Source of the DNA: Chionis minor
Lineage: Eukaryota; Chordata; Aves; Charadriiformes; Chionididae
Length of the DNA: 64,000 nucleotides
Direction of reading: 5' to 3'
NCBI GenBank assembly: GCA_013398295.1
Contig: VZSF01000673.1
Span: forward strand, 62,189-126,188
The translations under genes and the position numbers were made by a program. The first letter of the stretch is position 1, and each line of letters opens with the position of its first letter. Of the stretch, positions 47,750 to 59,600 are shown piece after piece. The notes beneath the pieces are model-generated. The model made no database searches. It worked only from the letters and a program-made list of their open reading frames with translations, and was not told where the DNA came from.

Positions 47750-48459
47750 CTGGCACAAACCCAGGCTGGGAAGAGAATGGCTGGAGATCAGCCCTGAGGA
47801 AGGGACTTCGGGGTGTTGGGGGATGAGAAGCTCACCAGGGGCCGGCACCGTGCGCTGGCAGCCCAGAAAACCCCCTGCCCCCTGGGCTGCATCCCCCCAG
47901 CGTGGGCAGCAGGGCCAGGGAGGGGATTCTGCTCCTCTGCTCCACTCGGGGAGACCCCACCTGGAATTCTGTGTCCAACTCTGGAGTCCCAAACACAAGA
48001 AGGACATGGACCTGTTGGAGCGGGTCCAGAGGAGGCCATGAAGATGATGCGAGGGCTGGAGACCCTCTGCTGTGAGGACAGGCTGGGAGAGTTGGGAGTG
48101 TCCAGCCTGGAGAAGAGAAGGCTCTGGGGAGACCTTAGAGCCCCTTCCAATATATCTGAAAGGGAGAGGGACTTTTTACAAGGGCATGTAGGGATTGGAC
48201 GAGGGGTGATGGCTTCAAACTGGAAGAGGGCAGATATAGATGAGATCTCAGGAAGGAATTTTTCCCTCTGAGGGTGGTGAGCCCCTGGCCGGGGTTGCCC
48301 AGAGCAGCTGTGGCTGCCCCATCCCTGGAGGTTCAAGGCCAGGTTGGACGGGGCTTGGAGCAACCTGGTCTAGTGGGAGGTGTCCCTGCCCAGGGCAGGG
48401 GGGTGGGACTGCATGCTCTTTAAGGTCCCTTCCAACCTAAACCATTCTGTGATTCTTTA
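47750..48459 (+). mobile_element. CR1 LINE, 5'-truncated copy with intact 3' end
   Basis: The plus-strand translation begins [16 protein letters not shown], then in another frame [20 protein letters not shown] and LLERVQRRP, and in a third [20 protein letters not shown] and LEKRRLWGDLRAP, all from the C-terminus of CR1 ORF2. It ends ACCTAAACCATTCTGTGATT plus CTTTAG, the CR1 terminus. Frame changes show it is dead. Length and subgroup match the minus-strand copy at 18.77-19.48 kb, making the pair an inverted repeat about 28 kb apart. Confidence 0.94.
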
Positions 48460-51400
48460 GTTTTTAGTAACTCCTACAAGTATTAACTTATTTACATATT
48501 AGCCTCTGGTGACCAAACCCAAATCAAATTAAAAAAGTTTTGCCTTGTCATAAATCCACCCTGCCCGTGCATGCTGCTGGCTACCAACAATAAGCTAAAT
48601 CCCTGATTTTGCTAGAAAACATTCTAAACTCAATCTTGCCTACATTATGTGCTTCTCCCCTTGGCTTCCCCACTCTTGATATTTCTGGGATAATTTCCTT
48701 TGGAAAAGGGGCTGCTGTCAGTGTTTTGCTGATGGTGTTTTGGCTCAGCCCTGAGCTGTGTCAAGCAGCACCATGTTTAAAGCTCTGTCAAGTCTGCCCT
48801 CTCAGCCATGCTCTCTCCCAACTAGCTGCTCGAGCAGCACCAAAAATGGGAAATTTAAGAAAAGACAGACTAGTTTAGAATAAGAAATGTTATTTCAAGG
48901 ACTCAAAGAGCCAGAAACACAGGAAATCCTAAGTCAAAAGGACACACTTTGTAAAAGGAGAAGTTGTCTGAGGTTGGTAAACTGGACTGCAAACCTCCTC
49001 CTGCTATCCCAGGTTTGTTATGGAGAAATTTAAGTCTTATCCTTTAAATCATTAGAAAGGGAAACCATGACTTTACAGGACCTGAGATTGCACAGATATT
49101 TAGAAAGAGAATTTCAGATGAAAAAGCTGGGTTCCCAGGATAGAAATTGTTCCTCTTGTCTACTGCCAAGCCCCTAGGAAAAATTTTAGGGAATGCCTAC
49201 AGCAACCTGCTTCATCAGTATTACTCCACTGACCCAGTTCTTACTCTCAATTTTCTATTCTATCCTAATAAAGGTGGATATCATGTACAATAATCTGAGG
49301 AGAGCAGAGGTGAGGGTATTTGCTGTAAGGAAATCATAAGGAAGATAATATTACCAGGCTAGACTACATACAACTATAACTGTTCAAGTATTAAATCCAT
49401 TTTTCACCATCAAGAGTGTGATCCAACAGCATGAGAAATACAAGCAGGAGAAAATATTCTCAAGTGAAGGAATTGATGGTCAAAGCCTGAAAGTTTGGTA
49501 AAATGCTTTTCCACTTCATGTCCTACAAGCTGTCAGCACTAGAATGGAAAACCGCACATCAGTAATTGCAAAGGACACTTCTTCTTTCTTAGACTGTCTC
49601 TGTCTGTAAGGCAGGAGGATGGCAAGTTAATTAATTATCTCCAGCATCAGTTTACTTGAAGATCTTTTTTTCCAGCAGCGCATCAAAGGAGACTGATAGA
49701 AGCCTTGATTAGAGGGATAATGAAGGAAATCTCTAATAGATTATATCATTTCTTGCCCGTCTGCAACCATTCTCAAACTGGCTGCTTTCGCAGGGCTGGG
49801 ATTCACGTCTGGAAAATATCACAGGCATGTAAATCTACCTCAAATGCAAAATTTATGGAAAAATTCAAGTAATTGCATGTTTACCATATTTCTGTCAAGG
49901 GTCTGGAAAAAAGATATCAGACCATCTGACTTGCTATAGAGCAGAGATTTTCTATGTGTCCTGTTAGGGTCTCTGACTCCATGGAGATAATCCATATTTT
50001 AAAGTCACATCAGACACGGACAGAGAAAATTTATTAGGCAATACAGAGCAGGACGAGAGCAGAGGCAGGAGCAGAGCATATGCTGATGTGGGGGTAAGTC
50101 AGGCAGTTTGATGTCTACCTTGTTATCTGTCCCAGGAAGCCTTTTGCTAACAATGACCATTAGCAGGGGCCATAGATGAGATGCTTTATCTGATTTTTTT
50201 TTCCCACCCTCTTTAATCTTGCCTGCTTTCACCTGCAACACAGTATTTTGCCCAGTTCTTACTTCAGACTAGCAGGAGCCCTTGGAGGACAAAGTTGGGG
50301 AAGAAACTTTGGTGCTGTGGAGTTCCAGCTCGCCATCCCCATCACACTGCTGCCCCATAGCTTGTCTCTGCATTTGAAGTCCCTTGGGAATTCTCATGCC
50401 ATTTCCCTCTTACCCAGACGGTGCACACCCTGCCAAATCTAATAGTGAGGAGAAATGAGGTGTCAGGTTCTGACACGCCAACACATCTGATACGCCAACA
50501 CATCGTGCTGATTTCTATCTCGTGCAGATAAACCCCCGGCCATTCCCAAGGAGTCCCAGTGGCACACTTAAGCAATCTCGTTCCAAGATGAGACTGCAGA
50601 TTCTCCCCTGGTCATGTTTGGGGCTTAGTAAACTATTGGTGGCACTAGTTGCACTGACCCTTGGGTGCTTGGGCACCCCAGCACCAACATCTGGACCGAG
50701 AGTTTGAAAAAACCCGCTGTGCTAACGAAGGAGTTATTAGTCTCATAAAAGAACCACAGAGGGAGACCACCATCACCACCTCGCCCATCAGAGCCATCCT
50801 GCTCTTTCGCATGCATCTCCATCACCCAGCTCTTGTCCTGGCAAACGGGTGGCACGGTCCCTCCTGTCCCCCACGGCCACCAAGGGCAAAAGTAAATGGT
50901 GACACACCAAGGAAGCAGAAGTAAAGGCAGAGGGGGAACAGAAAGTGTTTTATGGGGTTAAACGTCCCAGTCTGAAGTAAAGCTATTTCCTTCGGTCTCC
51001 TGCCATTTCCTTGTGGAGGCTTATCATCTCCAGCTGGGACAATATAAAGGCCCATTTAATCGAGATCCATTTAACACTGAATCACGCTAACAAGATTACT
51101 TAGCCAGGGCTAATTCTGCATTTGCTGAAGTGCAGTATCCAGGGTGAGTAATCTCTGTGTGCTGGTGGCAGGTTCAGAGACAGGTTAGCCACTGGCTTAG
51201 CGACACAGACAAAACATGGAAAGTACATGGAAGACCATGACAATGAAATTGCAGCCAGTTTAGCCTGTTGGGCTATTTCCTTTCCCCTACTCAGTGTTAC
51301 TTGAGATCAGTGCAGAGAGGGTTTCCTCATTACCCCATAGGATCCTAAAAGGGGAATTATTTTCTTTGTCCTCACAAGCAGCTGAGCAGGCGATACAGCA

Positions 51401-52669
51401 AAATCCTCTTCAGTCATTATCTGTTAAGTGCATGGCATCCTTTTGTGAGTTAAATGACACAGTATTTCTTGCATGGGACTGAATTCAAAAGGTTTTGCCT
51501 TCCATCAGGAGATAACTCAAGATTTGAGTGCTAATTGAATACATTTATATGCACACAAGTGATAGGCATTCATACAATTTCTTAAAGTAGATTCTCACCA
51601 TTCAGTCATTTAAAAATATAGCACTAAGGGCTCTATTATTTATGATTATTAAATCACAAATCTGAGTAGCAAAATACTTCACTCAGGGAAAGTGCGGAGA
51701 GGCTGTTTCAGAGGAAAATCTCCTTTTTCAGAACTCACAGAACACCCCATTGTCGCAGGAGGATGCTCATAACTAATGTTGTTTTACAGCTAAGACTCTC
51801 AAAGTGACTTACTCAGGTAAAGGGATTAATCCTAATCACCCCTTCAAACATTCCCAAATCCTCCAAGTGGTCAGAGCTAAGGCTGAGGTGTTCTGGCAAA
51901 ATACTCTTTTTTTTGTACGCGTTCACTCATCACACTGTCAGCACAGGATCTGGGATGTCCTCAATCGTTCCCTTCCTTGCTTTAAGAGGACAGGATTTGT
52001 TGTCACTTCAGGAGGGATTCATCTCACCTGGTGTCAGCAGTCCACAAGGCAAGTGTCTATACTTGAGTTAGTCTCTTAAATGCATAAGTGGAGAGAAATT
52101 GGCGTGATTTGTCTGACCTAGTTTTGGCAACCACCTCGAGAGGAGAGCAATTGCCTGCTGGAGGTGGCCATTTCTCTCCATTGACGGTAAATGAGGTTTG
52201 AGTGCTCAGTGCGGATGCCGAGACCCAGGTGCCATCTCGCAAGTCAGGTGAGATGGATCCTATCCAGCGTAATTGCAACCTTTCAAAAGGAGATTAATTT
52301 TTTTTTTTTTTTTTTTGACAGGGAGTTTATTTTAACCATTTGAGGAATTTCCCAAGTTTTCATTTCTGTCCAGTGTCTTTTGATCTTTCTCCCCATGGCA
52401 ATTGGGCTGTTAAAGGGAATAGACAGTGCTGAGAAAGCCCTGCGCCTTTCCTTCTGAAGAATAGAGCAGGGCTCATGGTTTTATTTTGCAACCCAGCCCA
52501 GAGCCTCTTCTGATGCTCTGAAGGCCCACCAAGGCAGAAATCCAACTCAAGGGTGGGTCAAACCCATCTCCATCGACTGGCTGTAAGCTCTTCCGGGGTG
52601 GGCAAATGCTTGCTTCCTCCAAATGAATAACACAAGCTATACCAGGTCAAAAGGACAAGACCAGAGGTG
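48460..52669. other. CpG-poor, AT-rich unique DNA, no gene recognised
   Basis: About 4 kb with very few CpG and no frame above about 90 codons. No repeat was recognised with confidence. A weak MIR-like word string near 51,785-51,825 was considered and left out. A T19 run lies at 52,298-52,316. Confidence 0.5.
52298..52316. repeat. Poly(T) tract (T19)
   Basis: Nineteen T in a row, simple sequence. Confidence 0.8.
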
Positions 52670-52724
52670 ACACGAAGACCTTCAGAGATCCATTCTAACC
52701 CCAGTCATTTCATGACTCTATGAA
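52670..52724 (+). mobile_element. Possible degraded CR1 3'-end fragment
   Basis: CACGAAGACCTTCAGAGATC, CATTCTAACCCCAGTCATTT and CATGACTCTATGA resemble the CR1 finish GAGGTCCCTTCCAACCCC...ATTCTATGATTCTATG in order, but with several mismatches and only about 55 bases kept. Confidence 0.4.
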
Positions 52725-52989
52725 AATGGAAAAGGTCTCCAGGGCAATATGTTCACACCTGGTATGGAGATCCCCATGCTCAGGGTGCTAGCGGGGGCAC
52801 GCTTTGCTCCTGGTAACACCCAGCCCTTCAGCACTGCTGGGCCGGTAGCCCCGGGAAGCTTTAGGACAAAAGGAGGAGACATCTATGGATCTGGATGCCT
52901 TTAGGGTATGGCAGGAGCTGGGCGAAATCCTTCAGTATCATAATTTATATTCATATTTCTAAGCCCTCTTGAATCTAGCCCATATCCCA

Positions 52990-53100
52990 CTCTCCAAAAG
53001 TGACTTAGATGCTCAGGAAACTAAATGCCACTTAGACACGGGCTTTCAGGCCCAGATATGTAAAAGGATGCAAGTGTGTAATGCTACTTCATGTGCCTAA
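52990..53100. mobile_element. Possible old sauropsid interspersed repeat
   Basis: TCTCCAAAAGTGACTTAGAT, GCTCAGGAAACTAAATGCCA and CTTAGACACGGGCTTTCAGG recall a repeat common in turtle and bird genomes built from CAAAAGTGACTTAGG and GGAGCCTAAATCCCA type words, probably a DNA transposon. The family name and borders cannot be fixed by eye. Confidence 0.42.
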
Positions 53101-53763
53101 TATATACCGATTCCAGAACGAGATTAAACGCTTACATCAGAGCTGGAACTGAGCCCCGCGCAATTCTGGCCAAGTGCTGAGGTCACTCATGAAAGTGGGA
53201 TTTCTGTTGAGATGTTTAACTTTTTTTTATTGCAGTCCAGAGCTCAGACCAGACATATGCACCCCTTCCTCCCTCCCTCCCATTAAACTCAGCTATTTAA
53301 ACTGTGCCCATAGTATCTGCACACCAGGAAGGCTGTTTGCTGGTCATCTCTACACAGGGAATTCATATATTTGACATCTACCACCTCAGTGCCCAGAAAA
53401 TGACCAATAGATTTTGAAGTTTGCAAGAGAAAGAGGCAGATGTGCACGAGAAACATGACTGTATAAGGCTTGCTTCCTTGAGAAAAAAAGGTGCTCAGTC
53501 AAAACATTCAGAAAACTTTCCAGCTGTCCTCATGACTTCATCCTCAACATCTCAAAGCATGAAAATCTTTAAGCATGAAAGGGAAATTAAAATCTGCCTC
53601 AAAAACATGATCAAGTCACACCGGAAATTCAAAGGACTCCCTTTAGCAAGCGCTCAGGGTGTCTCCAACCACACAAAACCAAACACATCCCACTCATATT
53701 CCTTCAAGCAGCAGTCAACTAGCCAAGGAGTTTGGCTGCACGCAGACAACACCTTGAACACTG

Positions 53764-53909
53764 CAGAATCATAGAATCAGAATCGTTATGGTTGGAAGAG
53801 ACTTTTAAGATCATCAAGTCCAACTGTTAACCTAGCGCTGCCAGGTTATCACTAACCCATGTCCCTCAGCGCTACATCTACACGTCTTTTAAATACCTCC
53901 AGGGATGGA
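53764..53909 (-). mobile_element. CR1 LINE 3'-end fragment
   Basis: It begins AGAATCATAGAATCAGAATC (the terminal 8-bp repeat in reverse), then GGTTGGAAGAGACTTTTAAG, ATCATCAAGTCCAACTGTTA, CCATGTCCCTCAGCGCTACA and ACGTCTTTTAAATACCTCCA, in CR1 order. About 145 bp are kept. Confidence 0.93.
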
Positions 53910-54578
53910 GGCAGGAGCTGAGAGTCTTGAATTTAATTTCTGACTCAGGCGACGCAGCATATGGTCTCAGGCAGTCACCTTCTTCCGTCGCTTCCTCACC
54001 ATCTTCCATTTTGGACTACGGAGCCCAGGATCTCAGAGGCAGGAGCTGGCTGACTCCCTGCTGCTGCAGTCGAGGCAGCTCAGCTCCTTCTGATCAGGTG
54101 GGACACGTAATGGAACCGCTACAGGGATGCAGGGAATGGTGTACTCTGCACACAGGCTCCTCCAGGTACTGCGGTGCACATGGATATACGGCACCTGGGG
54201 CCATACAGAGTCTCAGAGACAGAGCAGCGCAAGAGGTGACGCTCCGCGCTGCTGGTAAAAGCAGACGCAACACCTGCACCGCGGGGACCACAGCCCCTTG
54301 GTTCTCGCCGCGGTGTCAGACATCAGCGGCACACAGACTCTGCCCACGCCAACAGGGCAGCGCATCACAACGAACGAGTTTCCAAGCATTTTCCAATTTT
54401 ACTGCCCCCCCAAAAGAAATATCTCCGGTAAAGGCACGGTGTCAAGTTTAAGCCCAAAGCTTTCTTTCCTCAGTTACCTTTCCTGAACCTCGCAAAAATA
54501 ATCTGCCAGCTGCAGGTTGCAAATGGCTCCATTACTTGTCATCACATTTTGATATAATGCCATCATTATATCAGTGCC
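53910..54578. other. Unique DNA between two CR1 fragments
   Basis: A + open frame of about 174 codons (53,927-54,451) lies here. Its start overlaps the edge of the CR1 fragment, and the product has no recognisable domain, so it is not called. The small hairpin at 54,550-54,573 ends six bases before the next CR1 fragment. Confidence 0.5.
54550..54573. repeat. Perfect inverted repeat, 10-bp arms with 4-bp loop
   Basis: TGATATAATG, CCAT, CATTATATCA. The arms are exact reverse complements. It sits just upstream of a 5'-truncated CR1 fragment. Confidence 0.85.
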
Positions 54579-54697
54579 ACCTGCCTGGATGCCATCCTGT
54601 GCAACCTGCTGTAGGTGGACCTGCTCTGGCCAGGGGGGTTGGACCAGCTGATCTCCAGAGGTCCCTTGCAACCCCTGACATTCCGTGATTTTATGAT
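54579..54697 (+). mobile_element. CR1 LINE 3'-end fragment
   Basis: ACCTGCCTGGATGCCATCCT, GTGCAACCTGCTGTAGGTGG, ACCTGCTCTGGCC, GGTTGGACCAGCTGATCTCC and a diverged end ATTCCGTGATTTTATGAT match the last 120 bp of the CR1 copy at 4.7 kb in the opposite orientation, so the two belong to the same subgroup. Confidence 0.93.
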
Positions 54698-55761
54698 CGG
54701 CTCTAATTGGTGGGGCACAAGGGCTCGGCAAACATTTGGTCTTGCCTGCGTGTGTGGTGAGTGGTGACGGCAGCGCGATCACCGTCCCTCCGCCACCTCC
54801 CTGCCGGCTGGGCAGCAGTGCCTGACCGCACTCACAGCAACCACAACAGCACAGCGCCTCGCTCCGAGCAATAGGGCCGAGCAGGCTCCACGGGAATCGT
54901 TATTAACTTGGCTTTAATTACAAACTAATTTCCTCCTGCATAGCCAGCAATTTCAAGCTCTGTGGAAACTATAAGGAAACAATAGCATGCCATTTCCCAG
55001 CAAAAGGACCGTAAACAAACCCAACTAAATTCAGAGCTTCAAGAGAGAGCGATATATTAAAATGCCCCAAATGCAATAATCTGAGAAATTTTCCTCAAGC
55101 AGAAAGCGTTCTCTTCTACTTTCGATACTAAATATTTCATTTTTAAGGCCATTCAATTTCACCAAGTTATAGGGAACACCTAGTAGGTTCTTGATAATAG
55201 AAACTGCCTGCACCTAAAATATGCAGAGGCTACTGCCTCTCTGTAATAAGCCAGTGCTGTAGGTTGCTCACCGGCTCGAGCGCTGCCGAAACCATACTTA
55301 GCAGCCGACAGATTGCAACGAGAACTGGGGGAGCATGAAGGCTTGTTAGCAGCAAGGTTTTCCCAGCTGAGGCTCAGAGGCACGCTGATTGGCAATTCCG
55401 ATCACGGAGTTTTGTCCTGGTGGAGCCTCCATATGTTTCTTCCCCTGGAGGAGCGATGAATGTCAATTCACCCCTTGGGGTGCGTCAGGCGAAAATCCTC
55501 CCGAGGGTGAAACAAGAGCTGACAGCAACCGGCCACAGGTACCCCCAACAACTTTCACACATCGGCCGGTTTTAACAGATGTCAGGAAAAAATGAAGCTG
55601 TGCTCGTTGCATTTCCACGCGCAACGCTGGTGTATACGTTTCCCTCTCAAAGTCAGCTATATGGAAACATAAATAAGGGCAACACATGCTCGTGTACCAT
55701 AAAACAGGAAAATGAACGTTTATGGTGGTAACTCATCAGCACAGCTGGGATTTCATGAAGT
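54698..55761. other. Unique DNA between two CR1 copies
   Basis: No gene was recognised. The segment 54,890-55,010 has TTATTAACTTGGCTTTAATTACAAACTAATTTCC, a TAATTA-bearing AT-rich block that could be regulatory. The rest is unremarkable. Confidence 0.45.
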
Positions 55762-56655
55762 TATAGAATCATCTAGGTTGGAAGGGACCTTTAAGATCAG
55801 TGAGTCCAACCACTACCCTGACGCTGCCAAACCCACCCCTGACCCACATACCTCAGCACCGCGTCTGCCCGGCTGGGAAACACCTCCAGGGATGGCAACT
55901 CCATCACTGCCCTTGGCAGCCTGGTCCAACCCTTGACAACCCTTTCAGTGAAGAAATTATTCCTAATATCCATCCTAAACCTCCCCCGGTGCAACTTGAG
56001 GCTGTTTCTCTTGTCCTCTTGCTTGTTACTTGGAAGAAGAGCCAGACGTCCCCCCCGGCTACACCCCCCTTTCAGGCAGTTGGAGAGAGTGAGAAGGTCT
56101 CCCCTCAGCCTCCTCTTCTCCAGGCTAAACAACCCCAGTTTCCTCAGCTGCTCCTCAGGAGACTTGTGCTCCAGACCCCTCACCAGCTTCCTTGCCCTTC
56201 TCTGGACACACTACAGCACCTCAATGACTTTCCTGTAGCAAGGGGCCCCAAAATGAACGCAGGATTTGAGGTGGGGCCTCACCACTGCCAAGTACATGTG
56301 GACAATCACTTCCGTAGTCCTACTCACCACACTATTTTTGATACAGGCCAGGATGCTGTTGGCCTTCTTGGCGACCTGGGCACACCGTTGGCTCATATTA
56401 AGCCAACTGTTGACCAAGACCCCGACGTCCTTTTCCGCCAGGCAGCTTTCCAGCCATTCTTCCCCAAGCCTGCAGCATTCATGGGACCCAGCACTTGGCC
56501 TTGTTGAACCTCACACCACTGGCCTCGGCCCATTGATCCAGCCTGTCCAGATCCCTCTGGAGCCACATTTTACCCTCAAGCAGCTCAACGTTCCCACCTA
56601 ATTTGGTGTCGCCTGTGAACTTACTGAGGGTCCGCTTGATCCCCTTGTCCGGAGT
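55762..56655 (-). mobile_element. CR1 LINE, longest copy in the window
   Basis: It opens ATAGAATCATCTAGGTTGGA and runs nearly 900 bp. On the minus strand it encodes decayed C-terminal ORF2: [18 protein letters not shown] sequence, [36 protein letters not shown] and, in another frame, MRGLEHKSPEEQLRKLGLFS, LEKRRLRGDLLTLSNCLKGG and IRNNFFTERVVKGWTRLPRA. The catalytic block corresponding to FADD reads FTGD (codons in 56,608-56,619), so one aspartate is lost. Several frame changes separate the blocks. The 5' border near 56,655 is approximate. Inactive. Confidence 0.94.
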
Positions 56656-59600
56656 TCATGGCATAACGTGAAAACACAGTCTGTGACAGTCAAAGTGAAT
56701 CGATGGCTCTATGCTATTCTATATGCCCAAACCCATCACACTGTATTTTCCTTCCCCGTGTCCACATCTCATATCAACCACTTCTTCAGAGCATCCTGCC
56801 AGCAGCTCTTGACGGGCTTTCCAGACCTTAATTAAGCTTCAAGACACCTCCATGAAGTTGACTAATATAATTAAGTGAATCTTCCAGATGAATAAGCTGA
56901 GGAGAGCTGAGATCAAACAGCAGAACGATGGAGGAACAGTTACCCTGTGGCAAAATAGGTCGCAGGGCCCAGAGACTCTGTCCCTGCTCGTCTCAAAAAA
57001 ATCACTGCCTTTCCCTTCCCATATCTGTAGTTGATTATGCCATGATTTTCTCCTGAAAAGGGTAGTTTGGACCATTGTCTTAGAAAGAAAAAGCAGCTTC
57101 TTTTGTCAAGAAGACATCAAGGTAGAGCTGCTGTCTCTGGCACTGCCACACAGGGATGTTTCTTGCAAGTATCAAGAATAGTCATGCATGTACACACAAC
57201 AGTATCTTTTACTGTTAATTAAGGTGAGGGGAAGCTGTAGTCCAGTGGCTTCTTTCAAATAAACCTTCAGAAATTACAGTAACTGTATAGCTTATATTCA
57301 AATAATTCTTAGATTGTTTGGGTATCTCCTAACAAAATCTCCCATAATAGTTCTTTAATTTCATAGTAAACTGGAAGAATGACTCAAAAGAAAAGCAGCG
57401 TAGGCCTGAGTCTTGCTACAACCAGAAGCATGACTTGTCTCATAAGTTTAAAGACTTGAAGGTGAATGTGCACCTAAATCCCTCAATGACTGGGGTCTTA
57501 TTAGGAAGGCCAATCACTTGGGACTTTTTCCTGGAAAGTGATATTTAGTATAAAATTGTGAAGTGTTAGGGTGCTACAGGAATAGAATGGAAAATCCCCC
57601 AGTTTGGAGTCATGCTGGGTCTGTGATGTCTCACCTTCCTGCAGGCACTCTCCTTCAAAAAAGAGCCTTTCCTGGGAAGTTCAGCAACATTCTAAATGCT
57701 TAAAGAGCTCTTGCAAAGGGCTTTTTTCTTCTGTGCCGGTACCCAAATGAGACTATTCTGCTATATCCCATGCATCATGGCCACCCATTGCTTAAGAAGC
57801 TCAGCCTCAGAGGCACAGGTTCCAACATCATCTTCCATTCCAAAATTCAATGGCAGAAGCGCTGGAGAAGAAATCACTCACGTCACACTTGTCGATGAGC
57901 TTTCGACATCTGCAGGGCTGTTGCGTGGCTTTGTGCTCGCCCTCTGAACGCAGGTGTTGGGGCTGGCAGGGAGCAGCCCAGAGGCCACTTGTTCCGGCTG
58001 TTTTGCCATATTGACTTCTCTTCCCACCTGGGATCTGGTGACAGCATCATCTAACACGCCTCCCAAGTCTTCCAGAGGGGACAAAACTCACACAACTGTA
58101 GGAAACTTTGTGTGACACCACTTCTCTTTAAAACTATTGTTTCCCAGTGCTGGGACTCTATGAAAAACTATAAAGTGATGGCAGCTCTTGGGACCTAAGC
58201 CATGCTGATATTTTTTTTTGTTGTTTTGCCTCATCTGTTTCTTTATACTTCTCCATGTCTCAAGTGACTCTGACATAGGAATTCCTGCTTTTCATTTTTC
58301 TGCTGTACAAGATGTCAGCAGATAACAATCCATGCTTCATTGGTGCCGTTCCATAATTGAAAGAGCCAGCAATATATCAGGCTTGGAGTCTGCAAACCCC
58401 ATCAATAAGTACTCTATTACTTGGGCATAATTTTCCACCCCCCCTCCCCCAATGAGACTTAACAGGCAGTAGGGTTATATTGCTGAACCCACACTTCACT
58501 GCAAACTGTTTAAGATCATGTCTACTAAACTATAGTCTATTGTCACAAATTAGTTTCTGAGACAACCAGTGTCTAGCAAAAATGTACTTAATATGCAAAG
58601 CTGTCTGTTTAGATCTATCTGTCTTCCAGTGAAGCTACCTCAGGGAAAAGAGAACTGCAGTCCAAAATAACGGCACAGGTTTCTTTCCAAGTCAACATAC
58701 ACAGATCTACACTTTTCTCTAGGAATGAATTTTTCCTGTGTCACCAGGAGGGTTTTTTGCTTGACTTATCCTGCATTTTCAGCATGTAACAGAGACCTTA
58801 ACAGCTTCTGCAGCGTTACTGATTGCGTGAGGGCAGTGTGAAACTTGCTTGCCCTCTCTTTTTAGATTTAATTCCCTGAGCTTTTCCGTAGCACGTTAAG
58901 AATCAGCTTCCTGGTCCATTTCAACAAAATCCCATCAAGTCCCAAGAGTTTCGCCTTTAAATAAATACCAGGGGCTTGAGTTTTAATTACTTTCTGCAGA
59001 ATCCCCTTATCAGCAGTAGCTTTGACAGACATAGGCTATACGTTATCTGGAAACACAACTGAGATCTCTAACTCCTTCCGTGTTTTTAGCCCTTGAAGCT
59101 TGTCTCATACCTATTACTTATCATGCCCAGAAGCAATGCCAGAGTATGGGCTCCGATACCTGGATAGGCAGCTCATTCCATCCATAGTTAATCATCCCAG
59201 AGGATCTTTACACCCCTCTCTTGTTGCTGGCACAAACAAATTCTGATGATTTAGTCGTGCTGGCTATCTATCTGTATACCAGGCATCTCCAAAATATGTT
59301 ACTTCTTGCACAGAACCCTGTTTTCATTCAGGTTTGGTCCACCAGCTTTGGGGTTCTGCAAACTTCCCTGAAGTCCACTGCTTTTGTTACCTGGAGCAAG
59401 CAGGCACCTGCCCAAGCTCCTGGGAACCCCCTGGAGGTGCCCTTCTGGCACCACCAAAGGTTTGTTGCAGGCATCCAGTGACACCACACCACTGTGTAAA
59501 AGCAGTAAAGCAGCCGGGGGACGCGGTGACTTTCAGTGCACCCACACCTCTTCCATGTTTCCGAGAGTAATTGCAAGAACGGCTGTAAATTATTAGAAAA

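Noticed and set aside
47788..48363. Open frame of 191 codons on the - strand
   Set aside because: Antisense of the CR1 copy at 47.75-48.46 kb; GC-rich CR1 sequence is open on both strands.
51785..51825. TTTTACAGCTAAGACTCTCA followed by AGTGACTTACTCAGGT, MIR-like in order
   Set aside because: Too short and diverged to call without a profile search.
55800..56507. Open frame of 235 codons on the + strand
   Set aside because: Entirely antisense to the longest CR1 copy.
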